Counted from the stretch's first letter, positions 8,280 through 19,280 are shown. The stretch is 64,000 bases of DNA from UBA6921 sp031363085 (GCA_031363085.1 JANLTU010000004.1:1-64000); one strand, 5' to 3'. Notes: generated by a model from the letters alone, not told the origin. Program-made: numbers and translations.

Positions 8280-9101
8280 TCCGGGCAGGCGTGCACCCGG
8301 GCAATCGACGCTGATCGGCGTTACGTCCGCATCCAGTCGCAACGCTGTCAGCGCCCCACCCCACACACAACCGGTGTCGAGCGCATACACGTTGTGTTCG
8401 AGCACCAGGCCCAGTGTTGACCAATGACCGAAAATGATTTTAGTCGCGGTGCTTTGGCGCCCCGGCGCGCGAAACCACGGCGTGAGGTGACGCCGGGTGT
8501 GCGGTGCGCCTTTTTCTTTGTGCAACACACGACCAGCAGCATCGACGTAACGCAGGCGCGTAAAGCAATTCACGATAAACCGCAGTCGCGCCCAACCGGA
8601 TAAATCCGCCCGCCATACGTCCGGCTCGTTGCCGTACATGTGCTGAAAAAATTCATTGTGCTCTTCGCTGCGCAACATAGCCTCGACTTCTGCCGCGCAG
8701 CGCTGCGCCTGCGCCAGATCCCACTGCGGCGGCAAACCGGCATGCAACAGGGCGTAACCGCGCGTGGCGTCGTGGTGCAGCAGCGGCCGCCACCGCAACC
8801 AGTCCAGTAATTCGTCACGATCTGGCGCGTTTAGAATTTCACCGAGCGTGTCGTCGGGTTTGCTGCGGTCGATACCAGCGGCAATCGCCAGCAGGTGCAA
8901 GTCATGATTGCCCAGCACGCTGATCGCGCTAGGGCCCAGCGACTTGACAAAGCGCAGCACCGCCAGCGACTTGGGCCCACGATTCACCAGATCGCCGACC
9001 AACCAAAGTTGATCGATGCGCGCATCGAAATGCAGCGTGTCGAGCAGACGTTGCAGTTCGTCGTAACAGCCTTGTATGTCGCCGATGGCGTAGAGCGCCA
9101 T
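8265..9101 (-). CDS. apaH: Symmetrical bis(5'-nucleosyl)-tetraphosphatase
   Basis: ApaH hydrolyses Ap4A and related dinucleotides to two ADP and can act on Np4-capped RNA. The 278-residue protein has the metallophosphoesterase motifs 'GDIQGCYDELQ', 'GDLVNRGPKS' and 'GNHDLH' in the N-terminal 70 residues, and the family C-terminal 'FGHWSTLG' and 'LDTGCVWGG' segments. It is convergent with folA, overlapping it by 15 nt. In many gammaproteobacteria it lies near folA, as here. Confidence 0.97.
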   Translation of the reverse strand: MALYAIGDIQGCYDELQRLLDTLHFDARIDQLWLVGDLVNRGPKSLAVLRFVKSLGPSAISVLGNHDLHLLAIAAGIDRSKPDDTLGEILNAPDRDELLDWLRWRPLLHHDATRGYALLHAGLPPQWDLAQAQRCAAEVEAMLRSEEHNEFFQHMYGNEPDVWRADLSGWARLRFIVNCFTRLRYVDAAGRVLHKEKGAPHTRRHLTPWFRAPGRQSTATKIIFGHWSTLGLVLEHNVYALDTGCVWGGALTALRLDADVTPISVDCPGARLPGSGAV

Positions 9102-9192
9102 GCGCGTGTCTCCGAAATTGATCGGGCATTGTACGAATTAAAGTCCGGCCTGCCCACGGACGCCAACGGAATAACTTGTTAGGATGTTAGGC

Positions 9193-9771
9193 ATGTCGAG
9201 CAAACGCTTTGTCGCCCCCGGTTCACTGTTCGTCACCGGTACAGCTATTTTCTTCACCGCATTACTCTTCGAAACGCTGCTGCTGGCGGTGCTCAATCGC
9301 GAGATGGTGAATAACATGCTGTTCCCAATTTCTCAATATCTGCCGATGTTCGAGGTGATTTGGAAAGATAATCCGTGGGCGGCGCTGCAAATTCTTGCCG
9401 ATAAAAGCGTGTTGGCCGTGGGCCACTATGACGCAGCCAGCGGTCTATATTTATGGACGCTGGAGTTCAACGCATTGTCACTGCTGTTGCATCTGCTGGG
9501 CGCCGTCGTCATCGCCAAACTGATCGCGCTGCCGCGCCCGCTCTTCGGATCGATGGTCACGGGGGTTGCGCTGGTGATCATGTCGCACACATACATCACC
9601 GTGATGGCGCACTGCGCCGGACCCACATGGGTCGGCTTTGTCACGCTGTACGGCTTAGGGGTGGATAAATTTCCGGTCAATTCGACTTGGCAGTGGCTGT
9701 TTTTTGCAGCCGGCGTGTTACTTGTGATTATTGCCCGAGCGCGTGCGGCTTCACTTGCAACCAAAAGGTAA
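9193..9771 (+). CDS. Unknown four-helix membrane protein
   Basis: I do not recognise a named family. The 192-residue protein has about four membrane helices: 'FVTGTAIFFTALLFETLLLAV', 'LSLLLHLLGAVVIAKLIA', 'MVTGVALVIMSHTYITVMA' and 'WLFFAAGVLLVIIARA'. A soluble loop of about 75 residues lies between the first and second. Histidine and cysteine occur near helix 3 (HCAGPTW). ATG 9193 is preferred over 9184 because TAGGA lies about 8 nt upstream. It is divergent from apaH, and its 3' end overlaps dtd by 44 nt on the opposite strand. Confidence 0.6.
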   Translation: MSSKRFVAPGSLFVTGTAIFFTALLFETLLLAVLNREMVNNMLFPISQYLPMFEVIWKDNPWAALQILADKSVLAVGHYDAASGLYLWTLEFNALSLLLHLLGAVVIAKLIALPRPLFGSMVTGVALVIMSHTYITVMAHCAGPTWVGFVTLYGLGVDKFPVNSTWQWLFFAAGVLLVIIARARAASLATKR

Positions 9772-10186
9772 CGGGTCCGTCGTTGACAAGAGTCACTTGC
9801 ATGTCGGCACCGAAGCTGCCGGTTTGAACACAGGCATGCTGCGCGCGCGCCTGCCCGACCAAATACTCGAATAATCGTTGCCCTGCGCCGGGTTCCGCCG
9901 CCGGCGTAAAACTCGGCCGCATGCCTGTGCGCGTGTCGGCCGCGAGCGTGAACTGCGGCACTAGCAGCACACCACCGCCGATGTCCCGCACACTATGATT
10001 CAGCTTGTTTTGCTCGTCCGGAAACATGCGGTAACCCAGCATGCGCGCAAGCAAACGGTCGGCAATGGCGACATCATCGCCACGCTCCACGCCAATCAGC
10101 GCCAAGACGCCGCACCCTATGGCGCCAACGCTTGATTTTTTTACTTCGACACGTGCGGCGCTGACGCGCTGCAGCAACGCGATCAT
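9728..10186 (-). CDS. dtd: D-aminoacyl-tRNA deacylase
   Basis: Dtd removes D-amino acids mischarged onto tRNA. The 152-residue protein starts 'MIALLQRVSAARVEV' and carries the family Gly-cisPro signature 'NDGPVTFWLQV' near the C-terminus. The other active-site segment reads 'VPQFTLAADTRTGMRPSF', with proline where most family members have serine (SQFTL). Its start overlaps the end of pip by 4 nt (ATGA). The 3' end overlaps the convergent membrane protein gene by 44 nt. Confidence 0.95.
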   Translation of the reverse strand: MIALLQRVSAARVEVKKSSVGAIGCGVLALIGVERGDDVAIADRLLARMLGYRMFPDEQNKLNHSVRDIGGGVLLVPQFTLAADTRTGMRPSFTPAAEPGAGQRLFEYLVGQARAQHACVQTGSFGADMQVTLVNDGPVTFWLQVKPHALGQ

Positions 10187-11133
10187 TTAAATCTGGCGCC
10201 CATCACATCGGCGGCTTGCACCAGCGCATCGGTAATGCCGGGTTCGAAAGCGGAATGTCCGGCGGCGGAAATGATACGCAACTCGGATTGTGGCCAAGCT
10301 TTGTGTAATTCCCATGCATTGGCCACCGGGCACACGGTGTCGTAGCGGCCGTGCACGATGACGCCGGGAATGTCTTTCAAACGTGCCGCGTCACGCAAAA
10401 TCTGGCCCGGCATGAGGAAGCTGTTATTGACAAAATAGTGACACTCGATCCGCGCCAAACTCAACGCCGTGTATGGATTGGAAAAATGTTCGACGACATT
10501 TTTGTTCGGATTCAGCGTCGCGCAACGCCCCTCCCACACCGACCAAGCCTTGGCCGCCGACATACGCGCGATTTCATCTTTGCCGGTGAGGCGGCGATAG
10601 TAAGCCTGCACCAAGTCGTTGCGTTCTTCGGGCGAAATGGGATGTAAAAAATCTTCCCAATAATCCGGGTAGAGACGATTAGCGCCTTCCTGGTAGAACC
10701 AACGGATCTCCCATTCGCGACACAAAAAAATGCCGCGCAGAATCAGCCCCAGTACGCGTGTCGGATGGGTTTGTGCATACACCAAGCTCAAGGTCGAGCC
10801 CCAGGACCCGCCAAAAATTACCCAACGCTGGATGCCAAGAATGGTGCGGATGTGTTCCATATCCGCGACCAAGGCTTGCGTGGTGTTGCCGTCAAGCTCG
10901 GCATGCGGTTTGGATTTGCCGCAGCCGCGCTGATCAAACAACACGATGCGAAAAACATTGGGGTCAAAGAAGCTGCGATGCTGCGGTTCACACCCGGCGC
11001 CCGGGCCACCGTGCACAAAAATCACCGGAACCCCTTGCGGGTTGCCGCACTCCTCGACATGTAACACATGCAACGCATCGACTGCGAGGCTGTGAACGAC
11101 GTAAGGCTTGATGAGTGGGTAGAGGGTACGCAT
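10183..11133 (-). CDS. pip: Proline iminopeptidase
   Basis: This alpha/beta hydrolase, 316 residues long, belongs to peptidase family S33 and releases N-terminal proline from peptides. The oxyanion-hole motif 'VHGGPGAGCEP' lies near residue 40, the nucleophile is in 'FGGSWGSTLSL', and the catalytic Asp and His are in 'HGRYDTVCP' and 'AAGHSAFEP' near the C-terminus. It is a cytosolic monomer by family knowledge. It is co-translated with dtd (4-nt overlap). The upstream neighbour, a membrane protein gene, ends 11 nt before its start. Confidence 0.95.
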   Translation of the reverse strand: MRTLYPLIKPYVVHSLAVDALHVLHVEECGNPQGVPVIFVHGGPGAGCEPQHRSFFDPNVFRIVLFDQRGCGKSKPHAELDGNTTQALVADMEHIRTILGIQRWVIFGGSWGSTLSLVYAQTHPTRVLGLILRGIFLCREWEIRWFYQEGANRLYPDYWEDFLHPISPEERNDLVQAYYRRLTGKDEIARMSAAKAWSVWEGRCATLNPNKNVVEHFSNPYTALSLARIECHYFVNNSFLMPGQILRDAARLKDIPGVIVHGRYDTVCPVANAWELHKAWPQSELRIISAAGHSAFEPGITDALVQAADVMGARFK

Positions 11134-11144
11134 GATCGCGACAG

Positions 11145-11705
11145 TCAGTCCTTCACCGGCTCGCCTTTAAAACCGATGAGCGCCGCCACGCCGATGGTCA
11201 GCAATGCGGCCAACACCAACACCGGTCCGATTCCCGACTTCATCACTGGCACTGCCCAGTATTGATCCAGCGCAACCACCAAGTACAACACACCTGAATG
11301 CAATAACGTGCCAAGTATAAACAACCAACTGATGATTTGTTTAAACAGCGGTGCCACAGCGATAAAACACAGGGCGATGCCGGCGGCGATGTTGAGCAGC
11401 GCCTCGAGATTGCCGTGCGCATGCGGGCCGGATTTTATAGCGTCAATCGGGGCCTGTGCGTTGTAGAGCAAGTTCAGCGCAAGGATGCCGGCCGTGTTGG
11501 CCTTGGCGACTGCATCGGTCGGCAGGGCCTGTAAGTCTTCTTCAAAATTGTTTTCTTGCAGTTGTTGCAGGCGACCGACTTTTTCCTGCTTCACCGCACG
11601 CGCCTCATCGACGCCGGGCACGTACTTCACCGCCATATAGGGACCCAAGGCCGCCGTAACCACCAACATCAGAAACCCAAATACCACGTTCTTTTTGCCG
11701 ATCAT
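11145..11705 (-). CDS. Unknown membrane protein
   Basis: This 186-residue protein is of unknown function. The first helix (VVFGFLMLVVTAALGPYMAV) is followed by a soluble charged segment with 'VDEARAVKQEKVGRLQQLQENN'-type helix (split as landmark) of about 50 residues. Three helices follow, around 'ALLNIAAGIALCFIAVAPLF', 'IISWLFILGTLLHSGVLYLV' and 'GPVLVLAALLTIGVAALIGF'. ATG 11705 is chosen because GGGAGG lies 4-9 nt upstream; the frame is open to 11750. It is on the same strand as pip and dtd and is probably co-transcribed. Confidence 0.6.
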   Translation of the reverse strand: MIGKKNVVFGFLMLVVTAALGPYMAVKYVPGVDEARAVKQEKVGRLQQLQENNFEEDLQALPTDAVAKANTAGILALNLLYNAQAPIDAIKSGPHAHGNLEALLNIAAGIALCFIAVAPLFKQIISWLFILGTLLHSGVLYLVVALDQYWAVPVMKSGIGPVLVLAALLTIGVAALIGFKGEPVKD

Positions 11706-11768
11706 GATCCCTCCCAAAGCTTGGCTTGGCCGGAACAAAAACTCTAACACAAGAACGTGATGCAGGAA

Positions 11769-13592
<1,824 letters not shown>

Positions 13593-13627
13593 GGATTCAC
13601 AGCTCGTAAAATTGAAAACGAATTTGC

Positions 13628-13660
13628 TAAAAAAAACCGCCGCCCAGAGGGCGGCGGTTT
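13628..13660 (-). terminator. Intrinsic terminator
   Basis: A perfect 9-bp GC stem (CCGCCGCCC 13637-13645 with GGGCGGCGG 13649-13657) has a 3-nt loop. On the minus strand the stem is followed by a run of about eight T (13629-13636). It ends transcription of the ModA-like gene on the minus strand, ahead of typA. Confidence 0.88.
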
Positions 13661-13697
13661 CGATCCCGCCAAGAGTGGCGGGCAGGATTATACCCGA

Positions 13698-14690
13698 TTA
13701 CTTGGCGTCGGGGATGGCTTTTGCCTTCAGTTCGTCGGCCGACGCCTTGGCGAAGCCATATTTGGCGTAAATATTCTGCGCTTCATCGGTCGCCAAGTAC
13801 GCCAAAAAAGCCGCCGCGTTTTTCGCGTTGCGGCCGTCTTTATATACCCCTGCCACATAGCCGGCTTTATCTTGCTTGTTTAACGGCGCGTTAATGGCAA
13901 CACCCTCCACTTTGCGACCGGTGGCTTTGGCGTGCACCACTTCCGTGGCCCACACAATGCCAACATCTGCCTCGCCTTTCTCGATACGCTCCGGAGTCTC
14001 GCGATGATGGCGATCAGTGAACCAAGTTTTGTTCGCAACAGCCCAGCAACTTTTGCACTCTTTCCCGCCGGTAACTTTGTCGTGAATGCCTAAATCTTTC
14101 AGCATCTCAGAACCGTAAAATTTGAAGATCCCTTCGGTGAGCGGATTTGGGTGCGACTGCACCAGATCGTCGCGCTTCAGATCTTCAGCACCCTTAACTT
14201 TTTTTGGATTACCCGCCGCAACCATTAATTCCAGCTTGTTATGGGTGTAGGTCTGGTACTGATCCATCTTGCCCGCGCTTTTCAATTTCTTCAGATGGCC
14301 GATTTCGACGCTGGCGTAAACGTCCGGGTTCATCGCTATTTTTTGCCCGTTGATTTCGCCTTGCTTGAGCAACTGATCGTTTAGAATCTGACCCGGTGGA
14401 ATGGTTTCAACGAACGCCGCTTTGACATTAGGGTCTTTCTTCAGAAATCCCTTCATCAACTCCTCCATCACCATGAACTGGTTTCCGGCCAGATACACCA
14501 CCAAGTCGGCCGTATAGGAATCACCGATTTTGCCAAGGTCGATTTTCCCGTCGGCATAAAACGTCCGGTAATCGGCGTTGCCACCATCGCCCGGCTCAAC
14601 CTCGCCGGAAAATACCGGCGTGCTTAAAACCATCAGCGAAGCAATCGACATTGCAAAAAGCGCGTTCTGTACTCGATGTGAAATTTTCAT
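13698..14690 (-). CDS. Orphan periplasmic ModA-like substrate-binding protein
   Basis: This 330-residue exported protein (signal peptide with 'ALFAMSIASLMVLSTPVFSG') has the type II periplasmic binding fold of the molybdate/extracellular solute-binding group: 'ADLVVYLAGNQFMVMEELMKG', 'ETIPPGQILNDQLLKQG' and 'GEADVGIVWATEVVHA' (landmarks). An unusual insert 'GGKECKSCWAV' has the only two cysteines of the mature protein, separated by two residues, followed by a His-rich 'TDRHHRETPERI'. No permease or ATPase gene is adjacent, so it may feed a distant transporter or act as a sensor or carrier. A terminator follows the gene and a 23-bp palindrome precedes it. The ligand is unknown. Confidence 0.75.
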   Translation of the reverse strand: MKISHRVQNALFAMSIASLMVLSTPVFSGEVEPGDGGNADYRTFYADGKIDLGKIGDSYTADLVVYLAGNQFMVMEELMKGFLKKDPNVKAAFVETIPPGQILNDQLLKQGEINGQKIAMNPDVYASVEIGHLKKLKSAGKMDQYQTYTHNKLELMVAAGNPKKVKGAEDLKRDDLVQSHPNPLTEGIFKFYGSEMLKDLGIHDKVTGGKECKSCWAVANKTWFTDRHHRETPERIEKGEADVGIVWATEVVHAKATGRKVEGVAINAPLNKQDKAGYVAGVYKDGRNAKNAAAFLAYLATDEAQNIYAKYGFAKASADELKAKAIPDAK

Positions 14691-14753
14691 ACCCCTTCTC
14701 CTTGTAACCTAAATTTTATGAAATGCCGCAAATCAACCGCGCACGTTTAAAGT

Positions 14754-14776
14754 GGATGTGACTAGCAGTCACATCC
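14754..14776. promoter_or_regulatory. Perfect 10-bp palindrome in the binding-protein upstream region
   Basis: GGATGTGACT (14754-14763), AGC, AGTCACATCC (14767-14776) is a perfect inverted repeat starting 64 nt upstream of the ModA-like ATG. About 50 nt farther upstream on the minus strand lie TTGACA and a second AT-rich inverted repeat (AATAAT/ATTATT). It could be an operator near the promoter or a leader hairpin in the mRNA. There is no T tract, so it is not a simple terminator. Confidence 0.55.
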
Positions 14777-14912
14777 CATTCCATCCGAATCAAGTTATAC
14801 AAAGAAAACGCAGGAATAATTTCTTATTATTGTCAACCGAGGTACGGACACCAGTCCCATTAATACCCCGCCCGCCATGACTGCTTCTTGCACGACGAGC
14901 GGGGTAAAACAA

Positions 14913-15380
14913 CTACGGACGGATATAGCCGTAACCGCGTTCTTGCAATTCCAGGATACGCACGATACCAGCCGGCACCATGTGCGCGCCTTCAGTCAAT
15001 TCGACTTTCGCGCCAGTATCTTTCTCCATCTTCTTCGCAGTGTTACCGCAAGCTGCAAAACTAATGTTTTGTACTGCGAGATCTTTAATGCGCTGTGCTA
15101 CCGGGCTACCTTTAATCAGCATTTTCAAACCGGGGCCAAACGCCACGATTTCAATATTGATTTCGTCGATACCCAATTCTTGTTGCACATTAACCGCATT
15201 GTTCAACGCCAAGTTAGCAACCTTCTCGTTGTCTTCACTCAACTGGATCACCATATTGTGTGCTTTCTTCGGAAGGATGGGTGCCGACAATTTCTCCGCC
15301 GCCACTGCGGCGGTAGACAAGCTGGCCAATAAACCCAATGACGCAATCGCCACCACAAACTTCGAAATTACCGATTTCAT
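14913..15380 (-). CDS. Periplasmic DsrE/DsrF-like protein
   Basis: This 155-residue protein has a clear signal peptide (FVVAIASLGLLASLSTAAVAAE), followed by a single DsrE-fold domain. Family members inside the cell bind and relay sulfur on a conserved cysteine. Here one cysteine remains in 'QNISFAACGNTAKKME', at the position expected for the sulfur-carrying residue. The exported location is seen in a subgroup of DsrE-like proteins of sulfur-metabolising gammaproteobacteria. The gene is monocistronic, with a good ribosome site (AGGAGAG) and a plausible sigma-70 promoter upstream. A role in periplasmic sulfur handling is an inference. Confidence 0.8.
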   Translation of the reverse strand: MKSVISKFVVAIASLGLLASLSTAAVAAEKLSAPILPKKAHNMVIQLSEDNEKVANLALNNAVNVQQELGIDEINIEIVAFGPGLKMLIKGSPVAQRIKDLAVQNISFAACGNTAKKMEKDTGAKVELTEGAHMVPAGIVRILELQERGYGYIRP

Positions 15381-15422
15381 TACAGCTCTCCTAAGTCATG
15401 AAGTTTAGAACGGGTTGCACTC

Positions 15423-15449
15423 GTTATACCGCATTATCACGAGTGTAAA
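15423..15449 (-). promoter_or_regulatory. Candidate sigma-70 promoter of the DsrE-like gene
   Basis: On the minus strand TTTACA (15449-15444) and TATAAC (15428-15423) are separated by 15 nt (16 if TTTTAC is used). The -10 element lies about 43 nt upstream of the ATG at 15380. It is the best-looking pair in the region, but the spacing is short. Confidence 0.45.
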
Positions 15450-15584
15450 ACCATGCGGAATCACAGTGAAAACCGAATATAACTCAACCTGCTCAATTGG
15501 CAAAAAAAACCTGTATTTTGCATACATTTGTATTTATCTTCGGATAAATATTTTTGCGCATCGAGAGCACGTTAAGCGCCATCG

Positions 15585-18500
15585 TTATTCTCGGGAATAA
15601 CCAAGATTTGGCGCCAGCCAGTGTTCGGCGGTGGCGAGATCCCACCCTTTACGATGCGCATAGTCGGCAACTTGATCCGCATTGATTTTGCCAACGGCAA
15701 AATATTTGGCCTGCGGGTGCGCGAAATAAAATCCGCTCACCGCTGCCGTGGGCAGCATCGCGTACGCGTCGGTTAACTCGATCCCGGTGTTGTCTTTTGC
15801 TTTGAGTAACTCCCACAGCAAGCCTTTTTCAGTATGCTCCGGGCAGGCTGGGTAACCGGGCGCCGGACGGATGCCGTGATATTTTTCATCGACCAGTTCC
15901 GTGTTGCTGAGCTGCTCGTCAGACGCGTAACCCCAAAGTTCTTTGCGTACTTTTTCGTGCAGCATTTCGGCAAACGCTTCCGCCAAACGATCCGCCAGCG
16001 CCTTGAGCATAATGGCGCTGTAATCGTCGTGATTTTTTTCAAAGCGCGCCACGTGCGCGTCGATGCCGATACCGGCGGTGACGGCGAAGCCACCAAAGTA
16101 ATCCGCTACGCCGCTGTCCTTGGGTGCGATGAAATCCGCAAGACACAGATTCGGCTTGGCATCGGGCTTGGGTTGTTGCTGACGCAGGAAGTGGAACGTG
16201 ATCGTGACTTTTTTGCGCGCGTCGTCAGCGAAGATCTCAACATCATCATCGCCCAGACGATTGGCAGCGAACAAACCGATCACCGCGCGCGCACTTAACC
16301 AGCGCTCGGCGATAAGCTGCCGCAACATCGCTTGCGCGTCGTCGAACAGCTTGCGCGCTTCGACGCCCTGCGCGGCGTCTTGCAGGATTTTCGGATAACT
16401 GCCGCGCAGCTCCCACGCCTGAAAGAACGGTGTCCAGTCGATATAGCGCTGAATCTCACTAAGCGGAAAATCATCGAAGACCTGAATGCCGAGCTTGCGC
16501 GGCTTGACCGGAACATAGCCGTTCCAGTCGATCTTGACTTTATTGGCGCGCGCCTGGGCCAGCGTCAGCCATTGGGTTTGTTTCTCGCGGCCCAGATACT
16601 GCTCACGCACTTCGTCGTATTCGGCGCGGATACGCGCGGCGAACTCGGCGCACGTGGCGCCGATTAAATTCTGTGCGACGCCTACCGCACGCGACGCGTC
16701 TTTCACGTAGATCACCGGATGCGGATAATTCGGCGCGATCTTCACCGCCGTGTGTGCCCGCGACGTAGTCGCGCCGCCGATCAGCAACGGCAGCGTAAAG
16801 CCCTGGCGCTGCATTTCTTTAGCAAGATGCGCCATCTCTTCCAGCGACGGGGTAATCAGCCCGGACAAACCGATAATGTCAACGTTATGCTCGCGCGCCG
16901 CATCCAGAATTTTTTGCGCGGGCACCATCACGCCCAGATCAATCACTTCAAAGTTATTGCACTGCAACACCACGCCAACGATGTTTTTGCCGATGTCATG
17001 CACGTCGCCCTTGACCGTCGCCATCAGGATTTTTCCGGCCGCACGCGCGTCGGCGTGCTTCTCGGCCTCGATATAGGGCAGCAGATGCGCGACCGCTTTC
17101 TTCATCACACGTGCCGATTTCACCACCTGCGGTAAAAACATTTTTCCGGCGCCGAACAAATCGCCGACCACATTCATGCCGTCCATCAACGGGCCTTCAA
17201 TGACTTGAATTGGCCGCACCACAGTCAGACGTGCGGCCTCGGTATCTTCAACCACATAAGCGTCAATACCGTGCACCAGTGCGTGCTCCAGGCGCTTGGT
17301 CACCAGCCAAGCGCGCCACGCCAAGTCTTCGACTTTTGCGGCCGTGCTCCCGTCACCTTTGTATTGATCCGCAATCGCCAGCAGGCGTTCGGTCGCGTCG
17401 TCGCGACGGTTGAGCACCACATCTTCAACGCGCTCGCGCAACTCCACAGGCAGGTCGTCGTACAACGCCAGTTGCCCGGCATTGACGATGCCCATGCTCA
17501 TACCGGCCTTGATGGCGTGGTACAAAAACACCGAGTGAATCGCTTCGCGCACCGGGTTGTTGCCGCGAAACGAAAACGACACGTTGCTGACGCCGCCGCT
17601 GATCAGCGCGTACGGCAAAGTGTTTTTGATGGCGCGCGTGGCGTTGATGAAGTCCACGGCGTAATTGTTGTGTTCTTCGATACCGGTCGCGATGGCGAAA
17701 ATATTCGGATCGAAAATGATGTCTTCCGGCGTAAACCCGGCTTGCTCGATCAGAAATTTGTAGCTGCGCGTACAAATGTCAACCTTGCGCGCCTGGGTGT
17801 CGGCCTGACCCTGCTCATCGAAGGCCATCACCACCGTCGCCGCGCCGTATTTGCGAATTTTTTTGGCGTGTTCGAGAAACTGCGCCTCGCCTTCTTTCAG
17901 CGAAATCGAGTTCACCACGCCCTTGCCCTGAATGCATTTCAGACCGGCTTCGATGATCGACCACTTGGACGAGTCGATCATCACCGGCACGCGTGCAATA
18001 TCCGGCTCGGAGGAAATCAGATTCAGAAACGTAATCATCGCCTGCTCGCCGTCGAGCATGGCTTCGTCCATGTTGATGTCGATGATCTGCGCGCCGCTCT
18101 CGACCTGCTGGCGCGCCACATTCAGCGCCTTGTCGTATTCGCCGTTGAGCACCAGCTTTTTGAAGGCTGCCGAGCCGGTGACGTTGGTGCGCTCGCCGAC
18201 GTTGACAAATAAACTATCGCCGGAAATATTGAAGGGCTCGTAACCGCTTAAACGGCATTGCGGCTCGATCACCGGAATCTTGCGCGGCGCAACATCGCGT
18301 ACCGCCTCGACAATCGCGCGGATGTGATCCGGCCCGGTGCCACAGCAGCCGCCGACGATATTCAACAAGCCGCTGCGCGCCCACTCGCCAATATGTTCGG
18401 CCAGCATTTGCGGCGTTTCATCGTAGCCACCGAAGGCGTTGGGCAAGCCGGCATTGGGGTGGGAGCTGATATGGCAATTCGCGATGCGGCTCAGCTCGTC

Positions 18501-19280
18501 GACATACTGACGTAAATCCTGCGCACCTAACGCGCAGTTCAGCCCGAAGGAAATGGGATCGGCGTGGCGCAGTGAGTTATAAAACGCCTCCACGGTTTGG
18601 CCGGTCAAGGTGCGGCCCGAGGTGTCGGTGATGGTGCCGGAAACCATGATGGGCAGTTCGACGCCACTCTGTTCGAAATAAGTCTTGACCGCGAACACCG
18701 CCGCTTTCGCATTGAGTGTGTCGAAAATAGTTTCGATCAAAATGAAATCGGCGCCGCCATCCACAAGCCCGCGCGTCGCTTCGACATAAGCGTTCGCCAG
18801 TTGATCGAAGGTGATATTGCGAAAGCTGGGGTTGTTGACATCCGGCGAAATCGAGCACGTGCGGTTGGTCGGCCCGAGCACCCCGGCGACAAAGCGTGGC
18901 TGCTGCGGCGTCTTCGCTGTGGCCGCATCTGCCGCTTCACGAGCGACCCGTGCCGCCGCAACATTCAGCTCGTACACCAGCGGCTCCATTTGATAATCCG
19001 CCATCGAAATTGCGGTGGAGTTGAAACTGTTGGTTTCGAGAATGTCGGCGCCCGCGTCGAGGTATTGCGTATGAATCTCACGGATGATGTGCGGCTGACT
19101 GAGCACCAGTAGATCGTTGTTGCCCTTCACATCGCAGGGGTGATTTTTGAAACGCGCGCCGCGATAGTCCGCCTCCTGCAAGTTGTAGCCCTGGATCATG
19201 GTGCCCATGGCCCCGTCCAGAATCAGGATGCGTTGCTGTAATACTTGCTTGAATTGAGCGATGCGCGTGCTGCGACTCAT
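15585..19280 (-). CDS. metH: Cobalamin-dependent methionine synthase
   Basis: MetH transfers a methyl group from methyltetrahydrofolate to homocysteine through cobalamin. The 1231-residue length matches E. coli MetH. The homocysteine domain (about 1-330) has its zinc cysteines in 'LNCALGAQ' and 'GGCCGTGPDHI'. The pterin domain follows ('VNVGERTNVTGSAAFKKL'). The cobalamin domain has the DxHxxG-type 'VKGDVHDIGKNIVGVVLQC'. The activation domain binds S-adenosylmethionine ('ELWGYASDEQLSN', 'YPACPEHTEKG'). No cobalamin or SAM riboswitch is visible in the short region before it. With the class II ribonucleotide reductase elsewhere in the window it implies reliance on B12. Confidence 0.98.
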   Translation of the reverse strand: MSRSTRIAQFKQVLQQRILILDGAMGTMIQGYNLQEADYRGARFKNHPCDVKGNNDLLVLSQPHIIREIHTQYLDAGADILETNSFNSTAISMADYQMEPLVYELNVAAARVAREAADAATAKTPQQPRFVAGVLGPTNRTCSISPDVNNPSFRNITFDQLANAYVEATRGLVDGGADFILIETIFDTLNAKAAVFAVKTYFEQSGVELPIMVSGTITDTSGRTLTGQTVEAFYNSLRHADPISFGLNCALGAQDLRQYVDELSRIANCHISSHPNAGLPNAFGGYDETPQMLAEHIGEWARSGLLNIVGGCCGTGPDHIRAIVEAVRDVAPRKIPVIEPQCRLSGYEPFNISGDSLFVNVGERTNVTGSAAFKKLVLNGEYDKALNVARQQVESGAQIIDINMDEAMLDGEQAMITFLNLISSEPDIARVPVMIDSSKWSIIEAGLKCIQGKGVVNSISLKEGEAQFLEHAKKIRKYGAATVVMAFDEQGQADTQARKVDICTRSYKFLIEQAGFTPEDIIFDPNIFAIATGIEEHNNYAVDFINATRAIKNTLPYALISGGVSNVSFSFRGNNPVREAIHSVFLYHAIKAGMSMGIVNAGQLALYDDLPVELRERVEDVVLNRRDDATERLLAIADQYKGDGSTAAKVEDLAWRAWLVTKRLEHALVHGIDAYVVEDTEAARLTVVRPIQVIEGPLMDGMNVVGDLFGAGKMFLPQVVKSARVMKKAVAHLLPYIEAEKHADARAAGKILMATVKGDVHDIGKNIVGVVLQCNNFEVIDLGVMVPAQKILDAAREHNVDIIGLSGLITPSLEEMAHLAKEMQRQGFTLPLLIGGATTSRAHTAVKIAPNYPHPVIYVKDASRAVGVAQNLIGATCAEFAARIRAEYDEVREQYLGREKQTQWLTLAQARANKVKIDWNGYVPVKPRKLGIQVFDDFPLSEIQRYIDWTPFFQAWELRGSYPKILQDAAQGVEARKLFDDAQAMLRQLIAERWLSARAVIGLFAANRLGDDDVEIFADDARKKVTITFHFLRQQQPKPDAKPNLCLADFIAPKDSGVADYFGGFAVTAGIGIDAHVARFEKNHDDYSAIMLKALADRLAEAFAEMLHEKVRKELWGYASDEQLSNTELVDEKYHGIRPAPGYPACPEHTEKGLLWELLKAKDNTGIELTDAYAMLPTAAVSGFYFAHPQAKYFAVGKINADQVADYAHRKGWDLATAEHWLAPNLGYSRE

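Noticed and set aside
17205..18212. 335-codon plus-strand frame inside metH
   Set aside because: It is antisense to a complete, conserved metH; composition is His/Arg/Val-rich as in antisense shadows of GC-rich genes.
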